Shown here one piece after another: positions 23,499 to 30,523 of a DNA stretch of 37,191 nt. A model generated the notes under the pieces. It made no database searches. It worked only from the letters and a program-made list of their open reading frames with translations, and had not been told where the DNA came from. Numbering within the stretch: position 1 is the first letter of the stretch; every line of letters begins with the position of its first letter. The stretch comes from Anaerolinea thermolimosa. Lineage in GTDB: Bacteria; Chloroflexota; Anaerolineae; Anaerolineales; Anaerolineaceae. The translations under genes were made by a program, and so were the position numbers. The DNA lies in NCBI RefSeq assembly GCF_001050195.2, contig NZ_DF967965.1, positions 2,755,412-2,792,602 of the forward strand, in the 5' to 3' direction.

Positions 23499-24496
23499 GA
23501 CACCTCCAACCCACCAAAGCGAATACGCGGATCAAGAGCCGCCAGCATCAGGTCTGAAATCAGGCTGCCCAGGGCGGTGAGGGTACCAATGATAACGATA
23601 TACGCCCCGGCAGTATACATATCCTGGTTCATCAAAGCGCGCCAGAGAACCGGCCCGGCTGTATCCAGGTTCAGCACAATCTCAACCACCGTGCCGCCCG
23701 AGAAAAACCACACCAGCAACCACCCAAAGGTGCTCACGATGGGGTTGATGGCAATCCGTACGGGGTAGAGCATCAACACTTTGAATTCCGAAAGCCCTTT
23801 CGCGCGGGCAACGGTCACGTACTGCTTGCGCAGTTCATCGAGCATCGTAGCGCGCAGGGTGCGGATCAGATTCGCCGTGCCACCAATCGCAAGAATGATC
23901 ACCGGCAGCCAGATGTGTTTGAGAAAATCCACAAATCTGGCCCAGCTCCAGGGGGCGGTCTGGAATTCCTGAGAGAAAAGCCCTCCCACCTTCAGGCCAA
24001 ACCAGGAATAGGACACATACATTAAAACCAGCGCCAGTAAGAAGCCAGGAACCGCCAGCCCAATGAACCCCAGGAAGGTGAAAAAGTAATCGACCACAGA
24101 GTATTGCTTCACCGCTACCAGGATCCCTACCGGGATGGCAAACGACCAGCAAACCACAAAGGCCAGAAAAGCAATGAAGAAGGTCATCCCCATGCGTGAC
24201 CCGATGATCTCATTGACTGGCTTACTGAACACGAAGGAATAACCAAAATCTCCCTTCGTGACAATATTCGTGATCCACTTTAAATACTGGAGATGCATGG
24301 GTTTATCCAGACCATACATTTTGGTCAACCGCTGCACCTCTGCCTCATCAACCGTATACCCCGATGCCCTCAAACGATTAAGGCGCTCTGTTAAAAAATC
24401 TCCCGGGGGCAACTGAATAATGATAAACGCCAGCACTGAAATAATTAAAACCTGCGGGATCATCCGCAACAAACGCATCAAAATATAATTTACCAT
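23495..24496 (-). CDS. ABC transporter permease, DppB/OppB type
   Basis: 333 residues, six predicted transmembrane helices starting with YILMRLLRMIPQVLIISVLA. Typical DppB features are the N-terminal RLLRMIP, DFGYSFVFSKPVNEII before the core domain, and the EAA-like loop RATMLDELRKQYVTVARAKG. It forms the channel together with the DppC-type protein. The ribosome binding site is a very strong GGAGGTGA. It is separated from the solute-binding protein gene by 115 bases that contain a long hairpin. Confidence 0.92.
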   Translation of the reverse strand: MVNYILMRLLRMIPQVLIISVLAFIIIQLPPGDFLTERLNRLRASGYTVDEAEVQRLTKMYGLDKPMHLQYLKWITNIVTKGDFGYSFVFSKPVNEIIGSRMGMTFFIAFLAFVVCWSFAIPVGILVAVKQYSVVDYFFTFLGFIGLAVPGFLLALVLMYVSYSWFGLKVGGLFSQEFQTAPWSWARFVDFLKHIWLPVIILAIGGTANLIRTLRATMLDELRKQYVTVARAKGLSEFKVLMLYPVRIAINPIVSTFGWLLVWFFSGGTVVEIVLNLDTAGPVLWRALMNQDMYTAGAYIVIIGTLTALGSLISDLMLAALDPRIRFGGLEVS

Positions 24497-24550
24497 GCGA
24501 AATCACCTCCATCACAGTCCACGAACGCCATTCCATCCGGCGTCCTAATG

Positions 24551-24592
24551 GACTACCGGACATAGGCTCAAAACAGCCTATATCCGGTAGTC
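24551..24592 (-). promoter_or_regulatory. Long intercistronic hairpin between solute-binding protein and permease genes
   Basis: GACTACCGGA (24551-24560) pairs with TCCGGTAGTC (24583-24592), and ATAGGCT (24562-24568) with AGCCTAT (24575-24581), around one mismatch and a 6-base loop: 17 paired bases. It lies 19 bases after the solute-binding protein stop. No T-run follows on the minus strand. Such elements in ABC operons protect the upstream message end and give an excess of binding protein over permease. A small overlapping hairpin (GTCC/GGAC at 24542-24553) could compete with its base. Confidence 0.7.
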
Positions 24593-24611
24593 CCATGGAA
24601 CTCAACGGGTG

Positions 24612-26702
24612 CTACGCACGCACGCCGCCCTCATAGAAGAAGGCTTCGGGGTGGTAGGTGGAAAGACCGTACGTATCCCAGCCGATGTAGGCCTTGGCCG
24701 GAGGCAGGTTCCGCAGGTTCTTGTTGAACAGCAGCGGTGCGGGGCACTCGAGCACCAGCCCAATCTCCAGCGGGTTGTCAGCCAGCCAGTCAAAGATTTC
24801 CTGGCCCAGCTTCACACGTTCATCTTCCGAGACCACCGAGGTCATCTGGTCGTAGATGTTAAGCAGTCTCTTGATGTGATCCGGGGGTTCCACCAGTCCG
24901 GGGGCCGACTTATCAGGAGCCTGATACCACTGCGCCCACTTGGCGGCCGGGCCTGCCTGGCCTTCGTTCGTGGTCGGGATGAACCAGCACATTTCGATGG
25001 GCATCAGCATGTCGGTGCAGCGGTCGGCGTGCCAGACGGTAACCTGAACCTGTCCGTTCGTCTTCCGTTCAACCAGGAGCGAGTCCTGCACCTCTTTGGT
25101 GGTCGCATCAATCCCTACCTCGCGCCAGTACCCGATGATCATTTCGGTGATCTTGGGCACCGCCGGTCCAACACGGATGCCGGAGTGTTCGAGGTTGTAG
25201 GTGAGCTTGGTGCCATCCGGGCGGGTGCGCATGCCATCGGGGCCTTTCTTCAGACCCATCTCATCCAGCAGGCGATTGGCTTCCTCCGGGTCATACTGAG
25301 CATAGGCCGTACCGTACTTTTCCTTATAGTACTTGGAAGCCGGCATCGGTGACATTTGCCCCATGCGCGCCGTGCCAAAGAAGATCGTCTGGTTGATCTC
25401 CTCGCGGTCGATCGCCAGCGAGAGCGCCTTGACAAAGCGCGGATCGTTGACAATATCGTACAACCCCTGATCCAGCTTGCCATCATCCGTGAACGGCGCG
25501 TGGTTGGGGAAGATCGTCACCCGGTCGCCCATGCAGGAGATGTAATCACCGACGATGAAGTTCGCCTTGGGTTCGTTCTCTTTGTAGAACGGATACTCCA
25601 TCATGGTCACTTCATGCTGACCAAGGATGTCGAGCTCGCTCTGCGCTACTTTAAGCTTGGTCACCTCGGTGTTGGCGGCGTAATCGAAGCGCATCTTGTC
25701 AATATAGGGGAGCTGATTACCCGCTTCGTCAACCTTCCAGTAATAGGGGTTGCGTTCCCACAGGTAGATACCCTCTTTCGGGTGCTCGACCACGTTCCAG
25801 GCCATGAATTTGGGGAACTCGATCACGCCATCCGGCCCGCCCCAGACACCCGGTACCACCTTGGAGTTGTAATACTGCACCCAGGTCTCCAGTTTGGCAG
25901 CCTTGGCGGCTTCTTCCAGCTTGGCCTTATCGGTGTATTTGGCATGGAATTGCTTGAGGTAGTGGCTGGGGAAGATGAAGCCATCATTGCCCGACCAGCG
26001 GGTCATGTGAGCGGCAAAGTTTCCGAAGGGCACCACAAAGGTAAAGCGGAAGGTGTAGTCATCCAGGATATCCACCTTCATGTTTTCGCCGCCGAAGCGG
26101 AACTGCCACCATGGTGCGGCATTGATGTCGGTATCGGCCATGTGATCTTCCCACCAGAAGCGTACATCCTCGGTGGTGATCGGCTCGCCATCCGACCACT
26201 TCATGCCCTTGCGCAGGCGCATCGTCCAGGTCTTGCCATCGGGAGTAACTTCCCAGCTTTCCAGCACGTTGGGCACAATGGTCTTGCCATCCTGGTCTGA
26301 ATAGACCAGCATGCGCTCGACGATCAGGTCGTAGGCGCTCACCCACCAGACCGGGTCAAACATATTGACCCGCAACTCACCACCGTAGGTACCAATCGCC
26401 TGGCGATTGCTCACCACCAGCGGGTTCTCGGGCAGGCGTTCTTCCAGCGGCGGCAGCTTACCGCTATCCACCAGCGGTTGCAGCATGGGGGGTTCTTTGA
26501 CGGCAGCGGGCATTTCCGGCGCTTTGGTCGGCTCAGCCTGAGGCTGCTCGGGGGCTTTGGTCGGTTCGGCCTGGGGTTGTTCAGCGGCCTGTGTGGGGGC
26601 TTGCGTCTCAGGCGGTTTGGGGCTGCAGGCCGCAGCCACAGCTCCAAGCACAGCCACCGATGACAGCTTGATAAAATCTCGACGCTTCAACTTGCGGTCC
26701 AT
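24612..26702 (-). CDS. ABC transporter solute-binding lipoprotein, family 5 (peptide/oligosaccharide type)
   Basis: 696 residues. The N terminus has both a twin-arginine motif (KLKRRDFIKLSS, R7-R8) and a lipobox ending at Cys26 (LGAVAAAC), so it is probably exported folded by Tat and lipid-anchored. A Pro/Glu-rich linker with two copies of QPQAEPTKAPE (about 36-65) acts as a tether. The SBP_bac_5 domain fills the rest (VVPNVLESWEVTPDGKTWTM, RLRKGMKWSDGEPITTEDV, ALSLAIDREEINQTIFFG). The length is above the usual 500-600. Relatives in Thermotoga and other anaerobes bind beta-linked oligosaccharides, and the linked GH2 genes fit this. Ribosome binding site GGAGGAAAG. Head of the transporter operon. 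Confidence 0.92.
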   Translation of the reverse strand: MDRKLKRRDFIKLSSVAVLGAVAAACSPKPPETQAPTQAAEQPQAEPTKAPEQPQAEPTKAPEMPAAVKEPPMLQPLVDSGKLPPLEERLPENPLVVSNRQAIGTYGGELRVNMFDPVWWVSAYDLIVERMLVYSDQDGKTIVPNVLESWEVTPDGKTWTMRLRKGMKWSDGEPITTEDVRFWWEDHMADTDINAAPWWQFRFGGENMKVDILDDYTFRFTFVVPFGNFAAHMTRWSGNDGFIFPSHYLKQFHAKYTDKAKLEEAAKAAKLETWVQYYNSKVVPGVWGGPDGVIEFPKFMAWNVVEHPKEGIYLWERNPYYWKVDEAGNQLPYIDKMRFDYAANTEVTKLKVAQSELDILGQHEVTMMEYPFYKENEPKANFIVGDYISCMGDRVTIFPNHAPFTDDGKLDQGLYDIVNDPRFVKALSLAIDREEINQTIFFGTARMGQMSPMPASKYYKEKYGTAYAQYDPEEANRLLDEMGLKKGPDGMRTRPDGTKLTYNLEHSGIRVGPAVPKITEMIIGYWREVGIDATTKEVQDSLLVERKTNGQVQVTVWHADRCTDMLMPIEMCWFIPTTNEGQAGPAAKWAQWYQAPDKSAPGLVEPPDHIKRLLNIYDQMTSVVSEDERVKLGQEIFDWLADNPLEIGLVLECPAPLLFNKNLRNLPPAKAYIGWDTYGLSTYHPEAFFYEGGVRA

Positions 26703-26916
26703 TCTCTTTCCTCCAATGTTTCAGTCAAAAAGGAAATCTGAAGTTTCTATCCGGTGAACGCCACCGGCACCAAATTGGGTCATCGCGTCTGTTCTTCCTT
26801 ATCCTCTACCCTCCATTATTTTACAAAATATGGCTTCACTTTAGCATAGCATCCTGAATCACGAAATTCTTGCACTTAACGGACATGGTTTTGGATTATT
26901 AGGACATATCACCCGG
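26703..26916 (-). promoter_or_regulatory. Control region of the transporter operon
   Basis: This 214-base region, the longest without a gene, holds from far to near: a GTCC direct repeat with 21-bp period (26880-26905), an AT-rich stretch with a possible promoter TTGTAA, 17 bases, GATAAG on the minus strand, a small hairpin in the likely leader (CCGGTG/CACCGG, 26751-26767), and the ribosome binding site. The promoter is weak, as expected for activator-dependent transcription. The hairpin has no T-run. Confidence 0.5.
26880..26905 (-). promoter_or_regulatory. Candidate AraC-type operator: GTCC direct repeat, 21-bp period (copy B)
   Basis: Minus strand: GTCCT then GTCCG, starts 21 bases apart; on the plus strand GGACAT occurs twice, 21 bases apart. 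Between the repeats, A at +2, AAT at +5 to +7 and CAA at +9 to +11 are shared with copy A at 30495-30520. Direct repeats two helical turns apart are the usual layout of AraC-family activator sites. It is 178 bases upstream of the solute-binding protein start. Confidence 0.55.
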
Positions 26917-29463
26917 CTACTCCACCTCGTCTCCAAAGTCCAAACGCAGGAGATAATCCTCCGTACGCACCTCCATCTTCTCGCAGGGCAAAGGAGTCTG
27001 CGTGAAAGGATTATCGAAGTGCAGGAAGCCATGCAGGGGTTGTTCCTCGCCATTGACGACGAAGGGGTCCTCCCAGCCAAAGGTCAACACATCACCCCTG
27101 ATCGTCTCCCATCTCACCTGCTGTCCATCCACATGCAGAGGAGCCGCCAGCACTTTCTGCTGGAAGGAGGCAAAATCTCCATCCAGCGCTGCCCTCCCAA
27201 GCTGACAGAGCCAGATGTTCTCCAAACCTTCAGAGCGTAATTCGCGGTATGCTGTTCGGCCACTGTCGGCAATTTGCATACCGTTCACGGCTATGAGCGC
27301 CAGATAACCCTCTCCCTGCCGGGCAAAAGCCGCGTTCCCCTGCAGGGCATACTCGTCAAACGAGCGGGTCGGGAAATAAGCGTGGGTAAACGGCATCCGA
27401 ACATCCGTAGGGAGCCTATAAAGGGCAATCAGAGCATCTTTCCACTGAGCCACTCGCGGCAGCACGCCATTACCAAGCCAAAAATTGGGCGTGTGGATAT
27501 CGTTCTCCTGTGCGCACCCCGGATGATTGACGAACACCGGTGCCTGCGGCCCCAGGGTGGCCTGCCAGATATGTTCACGCGCCCCCCGTTCACCGGGGCG
27601 ATAGTCCTGCGCTGAGCAGAGCATGGCATCGGGCGTTCGGTAGGTGACCTTGTTCACTGCCCTGTCAGCGCAACCCTGCTGTTCCCGGCTCCACATCTCG
27701 CCGGGCAACCCGGCGGCAATATCGGCGATAATGGGCGGAAGTTCATACTTCCGCATACACGCCAGGCTTACTGTACCGGCGATGTGCCGGTTGAATACCC
27801 CCATTCCCCACATTAACCGGGTAATCCCGCTGGTGGCTTCCAGGTACCCGCTCTTCAGGCTCCAGGTCGTGGCCCAGCCGCGAGTCGATCCGAACACTCC
27901 CCGGAAAGAATTGAGCGCCAGCGAGAAAAAGATTTTATCCATCAGCACCGATCCAAGTTCCCAGACGGCCTCCGTGCGCGCCAGATCAACCAGGAAAGCC
28001 AGAGCCGTCAGCGTATCTGCGTAGATTTCCGGCGCATCCCAGCCAGTGAATCCCCACCGGCCGTGCTCTTTCATCCACGCCAGGGCACTGGTCTCGCCCC
28101 GCTTTCGCAACATGGTACCGGTGATCCCCAGCGGCTGAAATGTCGCCTCGGGGTAGAGTTGACCGGCCAGAATCTGGCACACCGCGCGCAGGAAGCTGGC
28201 ACTTTCGGCGGGCATCAGCGAAGAATCAACCGGAGGTACCTCAACCGGGAAGGCATATTCAATCACCCCCGCCTTGATCTCCTTTTTAATCCACCGTGGA
28301 AAGTCGGGCTTGCTTCCAAACCTGCCCACAGCCCCCAGTAGCCCTAAAAGCTGGCGTTCGCTGGCAATTTCCTGCCTCTGGATACTTTCCAGAGCGCCAA
28401 AGATCACCTGACGGTCAACCTGTTTCCAGCGGCCCAGGGCCATTTTCGCAATTTCTGCAAACAAATCTTCTTCACGCCGGGCGGCATCGATCAACGCTTC
28501 CTGACGCCGTTCTTCGATACTGCCATAAGGCCCATCTGAAAACCGGTTGCGCCCCATCACCCAGGCAGGCAATTTTTTGGTCACGCGGATATGCGTGTCG
28601 TACATCTCCCAGGCCCGCGGCATAAGAAAGGCATGGTAGGGGCCTTCCAGGAGCGAAACCGAATCACCCAGGAACAGCGCCTGCCCCGGTTCACCCACAG
28701 CTTCGGCCTGTCCATAGATACGCCCCGTGGTGGTTTGAAAACGCACGTCCTGGTAGACCTCTTTTTCGATCCAATCCGGCCAGTGCAAGTAAACCTCCTG
28801 CCCGGCCGCGTAAACATCACGGTCAAGGTACACCTGGTTGAACACCCGCTCCAGATCATTGCGCCGTTCCAGTGCAGGAATCAGGGTGGGAATGTGCACC
28901 TGAATCCCGTCACCATCTACACGGAGCGCCATCACCAGCAATGCATCAGGAGCAGCAATTCCACCGAACCGCACCAGAACATCATTGGCCCCGTCCCTGA
29001 GATCCACTGTGAAGCTGGTCTCCACAGGCACATCAGACAGCGGCGCCCACTGGAAAACCCGCTCCTCATTGACCCAGACATCGGCCACACCCGCCGTGAT
29101 CAGCGTGAACGTCACCAGGCGGGCCTCAGAGCTGACCAGCTGAGTGTACGCCCAGGAACGAAGGTAAGCCCCACCGGCCACCGCCTGGGAATGATCAACC
29201 CAGTGGTCTTCCAGGCAACGATAATAAGACCATTCGCCTTCATACGCGCCAATTTTGAACTTCCCTTCCTGCAGTGGGCCACACTCCACCGGCTGACGGG
29301 TAATACCCGAGCGTTCATCGGCAAAGGAGGCCACGATCTGGCGTTTCTCTTCCTCGCTCAGAGCCACCAGCGGCCTGCCCGGCGAAAGGCTTTGCGGCCC
29401 TGCCACAAGCCAGTTATGAATGAACCCCTTCTCCAACGGATAAACCACATACGATAATGTCAT
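26917..29463 (-). CDS. Large protein of unknown function in the carbohydrate locus (possible alpha/alpha-toroid polysaccharide-active enzyme)
   Basis: 848 residues from ATG 29463, which has GGAGAA just upstream; a TTG 21 bases earlier is worse. I do not recognise a family. No signal peptide or transmembrane segment is seen, so it is cytoplasmic. The N-terminal third is beta-rich, with a carbohydrate-binding-like pattern (ITAGVADVWVNEERVFQW, DLRDGANDVLVRFGG). The middle (about 370-620) is helical, as in an alpha/alpha toroid. The last third is beta-rich again, with conspicuous polar motifs HPGCAQENDIHTPNFWLGNG, AYFPTRSFDEY and GEGYLALIAVNGMQI, reminiscent of the C-terminal sheet of heparinase-like lyases and GH toroid enzymes. 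It lies 75 bases downstream of the small membrane protein gene and 12 bases before operator copy B. A lyase or hydrolase acting on an imported oligosaccharide is a guess. Confidence 0.75.
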   Translation of the reverse strand: MTLSYVVYPLEKGFIHNWLVAGPQSLSPGRPLVALSEEEKRQIVASFADERSGITRQPVECGPLQEGKFKIGAYEGEWSYYRCLEDHWVDHSQAVAGGAYLRSWAYTQLVSSEARLVTFTLITAGVADVWVNEERVFQWAPLSDVPVETSFTVDLRDGANDVLVRFGGIAAPDALLVMALRVDGDGIQVHIPTLIPALERRNDLERVFNQVYLDRDVYAAGQEVYLHWPDWIEKEVYQDVRFQTTTGRIYGQAEAVGEPGQALFLGDSVSLLEGPYHAFLMPRAWEMYDTHIRVTKKLPAWVMGRNRFSDGPYGSIEERRQEALIDAARREEDLFAEIAKMALGRWKQVDRQVIFGALESIQRQEIASERQLLGLLGAVGRFGSKPDFPRWIKKEIKAGVIEYAFPVEVPPVDSSLMPAESASFLRAVCQILAGQLYPEATFQPLGITGTMLRKRGETSALAWMKEHGRWGFTGWDAPEIYADTLTALAFLVDLARTEAVWELGSVLMDKIFFSLALNSFRGVFGSTRGWATTWSLKSGYLEATSGITRLMWGMGVFNRHIAGTVSLACMRKYELPPIIADIAAGLPGEMWSREQQGCADRAVNKVTYRTPDAMLCSAQDYRPGERGAREHIWQATLGPQAPVFVNHPGCAQENDIHTPNFWLGNGVLPRVAQWKDALIALYRLPTDVRMPFTHAYFPTRSFDEYALQGNAAFARQGEGYLALIAVNGMQIADSGRTAYRELRSEGLENIWLCQLGRAALDGDFASFQQKVLAAPLHVDGQQVRWETIRGDVLTFGWEDPFVVNGEEQPLHGFLHFDNPFTQTPLPCEKMEVRTEDYLLRLDFGDEVE

Positions 29464-29516
29464 TTTCTTCTCCACACAAAACAAAGGGTAAGGTCAGATC
29501 GAACAGTTTGCCAGGC

Positions 29517-29534
29517 AGCCCCCGCCCGGGGGCT
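29517..29534. terminator. GC-rich hairpin after the small membrane protein gene
   Basis: AGCCCCC (29517-29523) and GGGGGCT (29528-29534) form a 7-bp stem with a GCCC tetraloop, four bases past the stop of the 29539-29988 gene. CTTTTC follows only on the plus strand, the wrong side for these genes. A pause or 3'-end stabiliser on the minus strand is more likely than full termination. Confidence 0.4.
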
Positions 29535-29538
29535 CTTT

Positions 29539-29988
29539 TCAGGAAAGATGAGGTTTACGGCTCGAAAGATAAATGGTTCCCACCCCAACCGTCAATTCAA
29601 CCGCCAGAAGTACCCAGCGCATCCAGGGTAAGGGGATGGGATCAACCCAGATCGCTTTAACGGCATCGGCCAGGAAGATCAATAACACCTGTGGGCCCAG
29701 CACCCGCCCCACACGCCGCCCCAGGTCACCCTTTTTTACTCCTGTTCGGAAATAATTTTCCACCAAAATCATCAAGATCACCCAGATCAGTCCGGTGCCA
29801 AAGACAAAAACCCGGTCGACCAGCTGAGCCTGAAAGCGGCGCTGGAAACTTTCGCCAATATAATAAAGGCCCAGCACGCCCAGCAGGGCATCGCGGCCCA
29901 GCAACATGAACCCGAGCCAGAGCAGGAACGAAACAATCCACATGGTATAAGCCAGGAGATACCCTGACCATTGTTGAAGCTTCTTCAT
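29539..29988 (-). CDS. Small membrane protein of unknown function
   Basis: 149 residues with four hydrophobic segments: LLAYTMWIVSFLLWLGFMLL (two parts), VFVFGTGLIWVILMILVEN, VLGPQVLLIFLADAVKAIW and WVLLAVELTVGVGTIYLSS. Charged loops RRFQAQ and RTGVKKGDLGRRVGR are positive and probably cytoplasmic. No catalytic motif is seen and no family is recognised. It has ribosome binding site GAAGGA and a TAGAAT -10-like element 13 bases upstream of the ATG (30002-30007). It lies between the pseudo-receiver and the 848-residue protein on the same strand, 32 bases from the former. Confidence 0.7.
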   Translation of the reverse strand: MKKLQQWSGYLLAYTMWIVSFLLWLGFMLLGRDALLGVLGLYYIGESFQRRFQAQLVDRVFVFGTGLIWVILMILVENYFRTGVKKGDLGRRVGRVLGPQVLLIFLADAVKAIWVDPIPLPWMRWVLLAVELTVGVGTIYLSSRKPHLS

Positions 29989-30020
29989 GGCATCCTTCTC
30001 GATTCTACTCTTTTAGAAGT

Positions 30021-30392
30021 TTAAATGCCTAACCTGGAAAGCACCTGCAGGAAATCACCATACAGAACGGGCATTTGCAGATGGATGTCCGCCCGGGCAC
30101 TGGATTGCCCATCGGTTTCTCCCTGCCAGGAACACACCACCACCGGAATGCACGCAGTAAACTTGTTCGATCTAAGCCCCGGTAGAATAGTGCGGCTATA
30201 AATCGAAAACGGGCCGGCTTCCATGACGATCAGCGCTGGCTTTTCACTCATGGCTACCGCAATCACGGCCTGTTCATCAGGAGCGGAGAACAGCAAGGGG
30301 TGCGCCGATTCAACCACATACCTGCGCATCAGATAACAGAAATGGGAATCGACGCCAATGACCAGGATGCTGTTGTTGCTTGAATGACTCAT
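30021..30392 (-). CDS. Stand-alone pseudo-receiver domain protein
   Basis: 123 residues with the alternating beta/alpha pattern of a response-regulator receiver: NSILVIGVDSHFCYLMRRYV, then KPALIVMEAGPFSIYSR, IPVVVCSW and a final ADIHLQMPVLYGDFLQVLS. The phospho-acceptor Asp is Glu58 (VMEAGP), the acidic pair is reduced to one Asp in the first loop, and the conserved Lys-Pro is Met-Pro. It therefore cannot be phosphorylated in the normal way and may be locked in an active-like state or used as a binding partner. It has a good ribosome binding site (GGGGAGG) and is the first gene downstream of the hybrid regulator, separated by 131 bases that hold operator copy A. Confidence 0.7.
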   Translation of the reverse strand: MSHSSNNSILVIGVDSHFCYLMRRYVVESAHPLLFSAPDEQAVIAVAMSEKPALIVMEAGPFSIYSRTILPGLRSNKFTACIPVVVCSWQGETDGQSSARADIHLQMPVLYGDFLQVLSRLGI

Positions 30393-30494
30393 GGCCTCCC
30401 CGTAGGTTCATCCGCCTGCCAGTAGAAAAGAAAAGCAGGACATTCTCCTTTCTCTAAATGGTAATAATCTCATCCGTTAATTTCTTCCACTATT

Positions 30495-30520
30495 CGGACG
30501 AACACTTGTATTTCTCGGAC
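30495..30520 (-). promoter_or_regulatory. Candidate AraC-type operator: GTCCG direct repeat, 21-bp period (copy A)
   Basis: CGGAC at 30495-30499 and again at 30516-30520 on the plus strand (GTCCG twice on the minus strand), exactly 21 bases apart. 16 of 26 positions match copy B upstream of the solute-binding protein gene. It lies between the regulator stop and the pseudo-receiver gene, about 103 bases before that start, so the regulator may drive the genes behind it. A single GGACAT occurs closer in, at 30438-30443. Confidence 0.55.
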
Positions 30521-30523
30521 AAT

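Noticed and set aside
24542-24563. GTCC/GGACAT words near the operon hairpin as a third copy of the 21-bp operator
   Set aside because: The spacing is 8 or 16 bases, not 21, and the words are explained by the hairpin.
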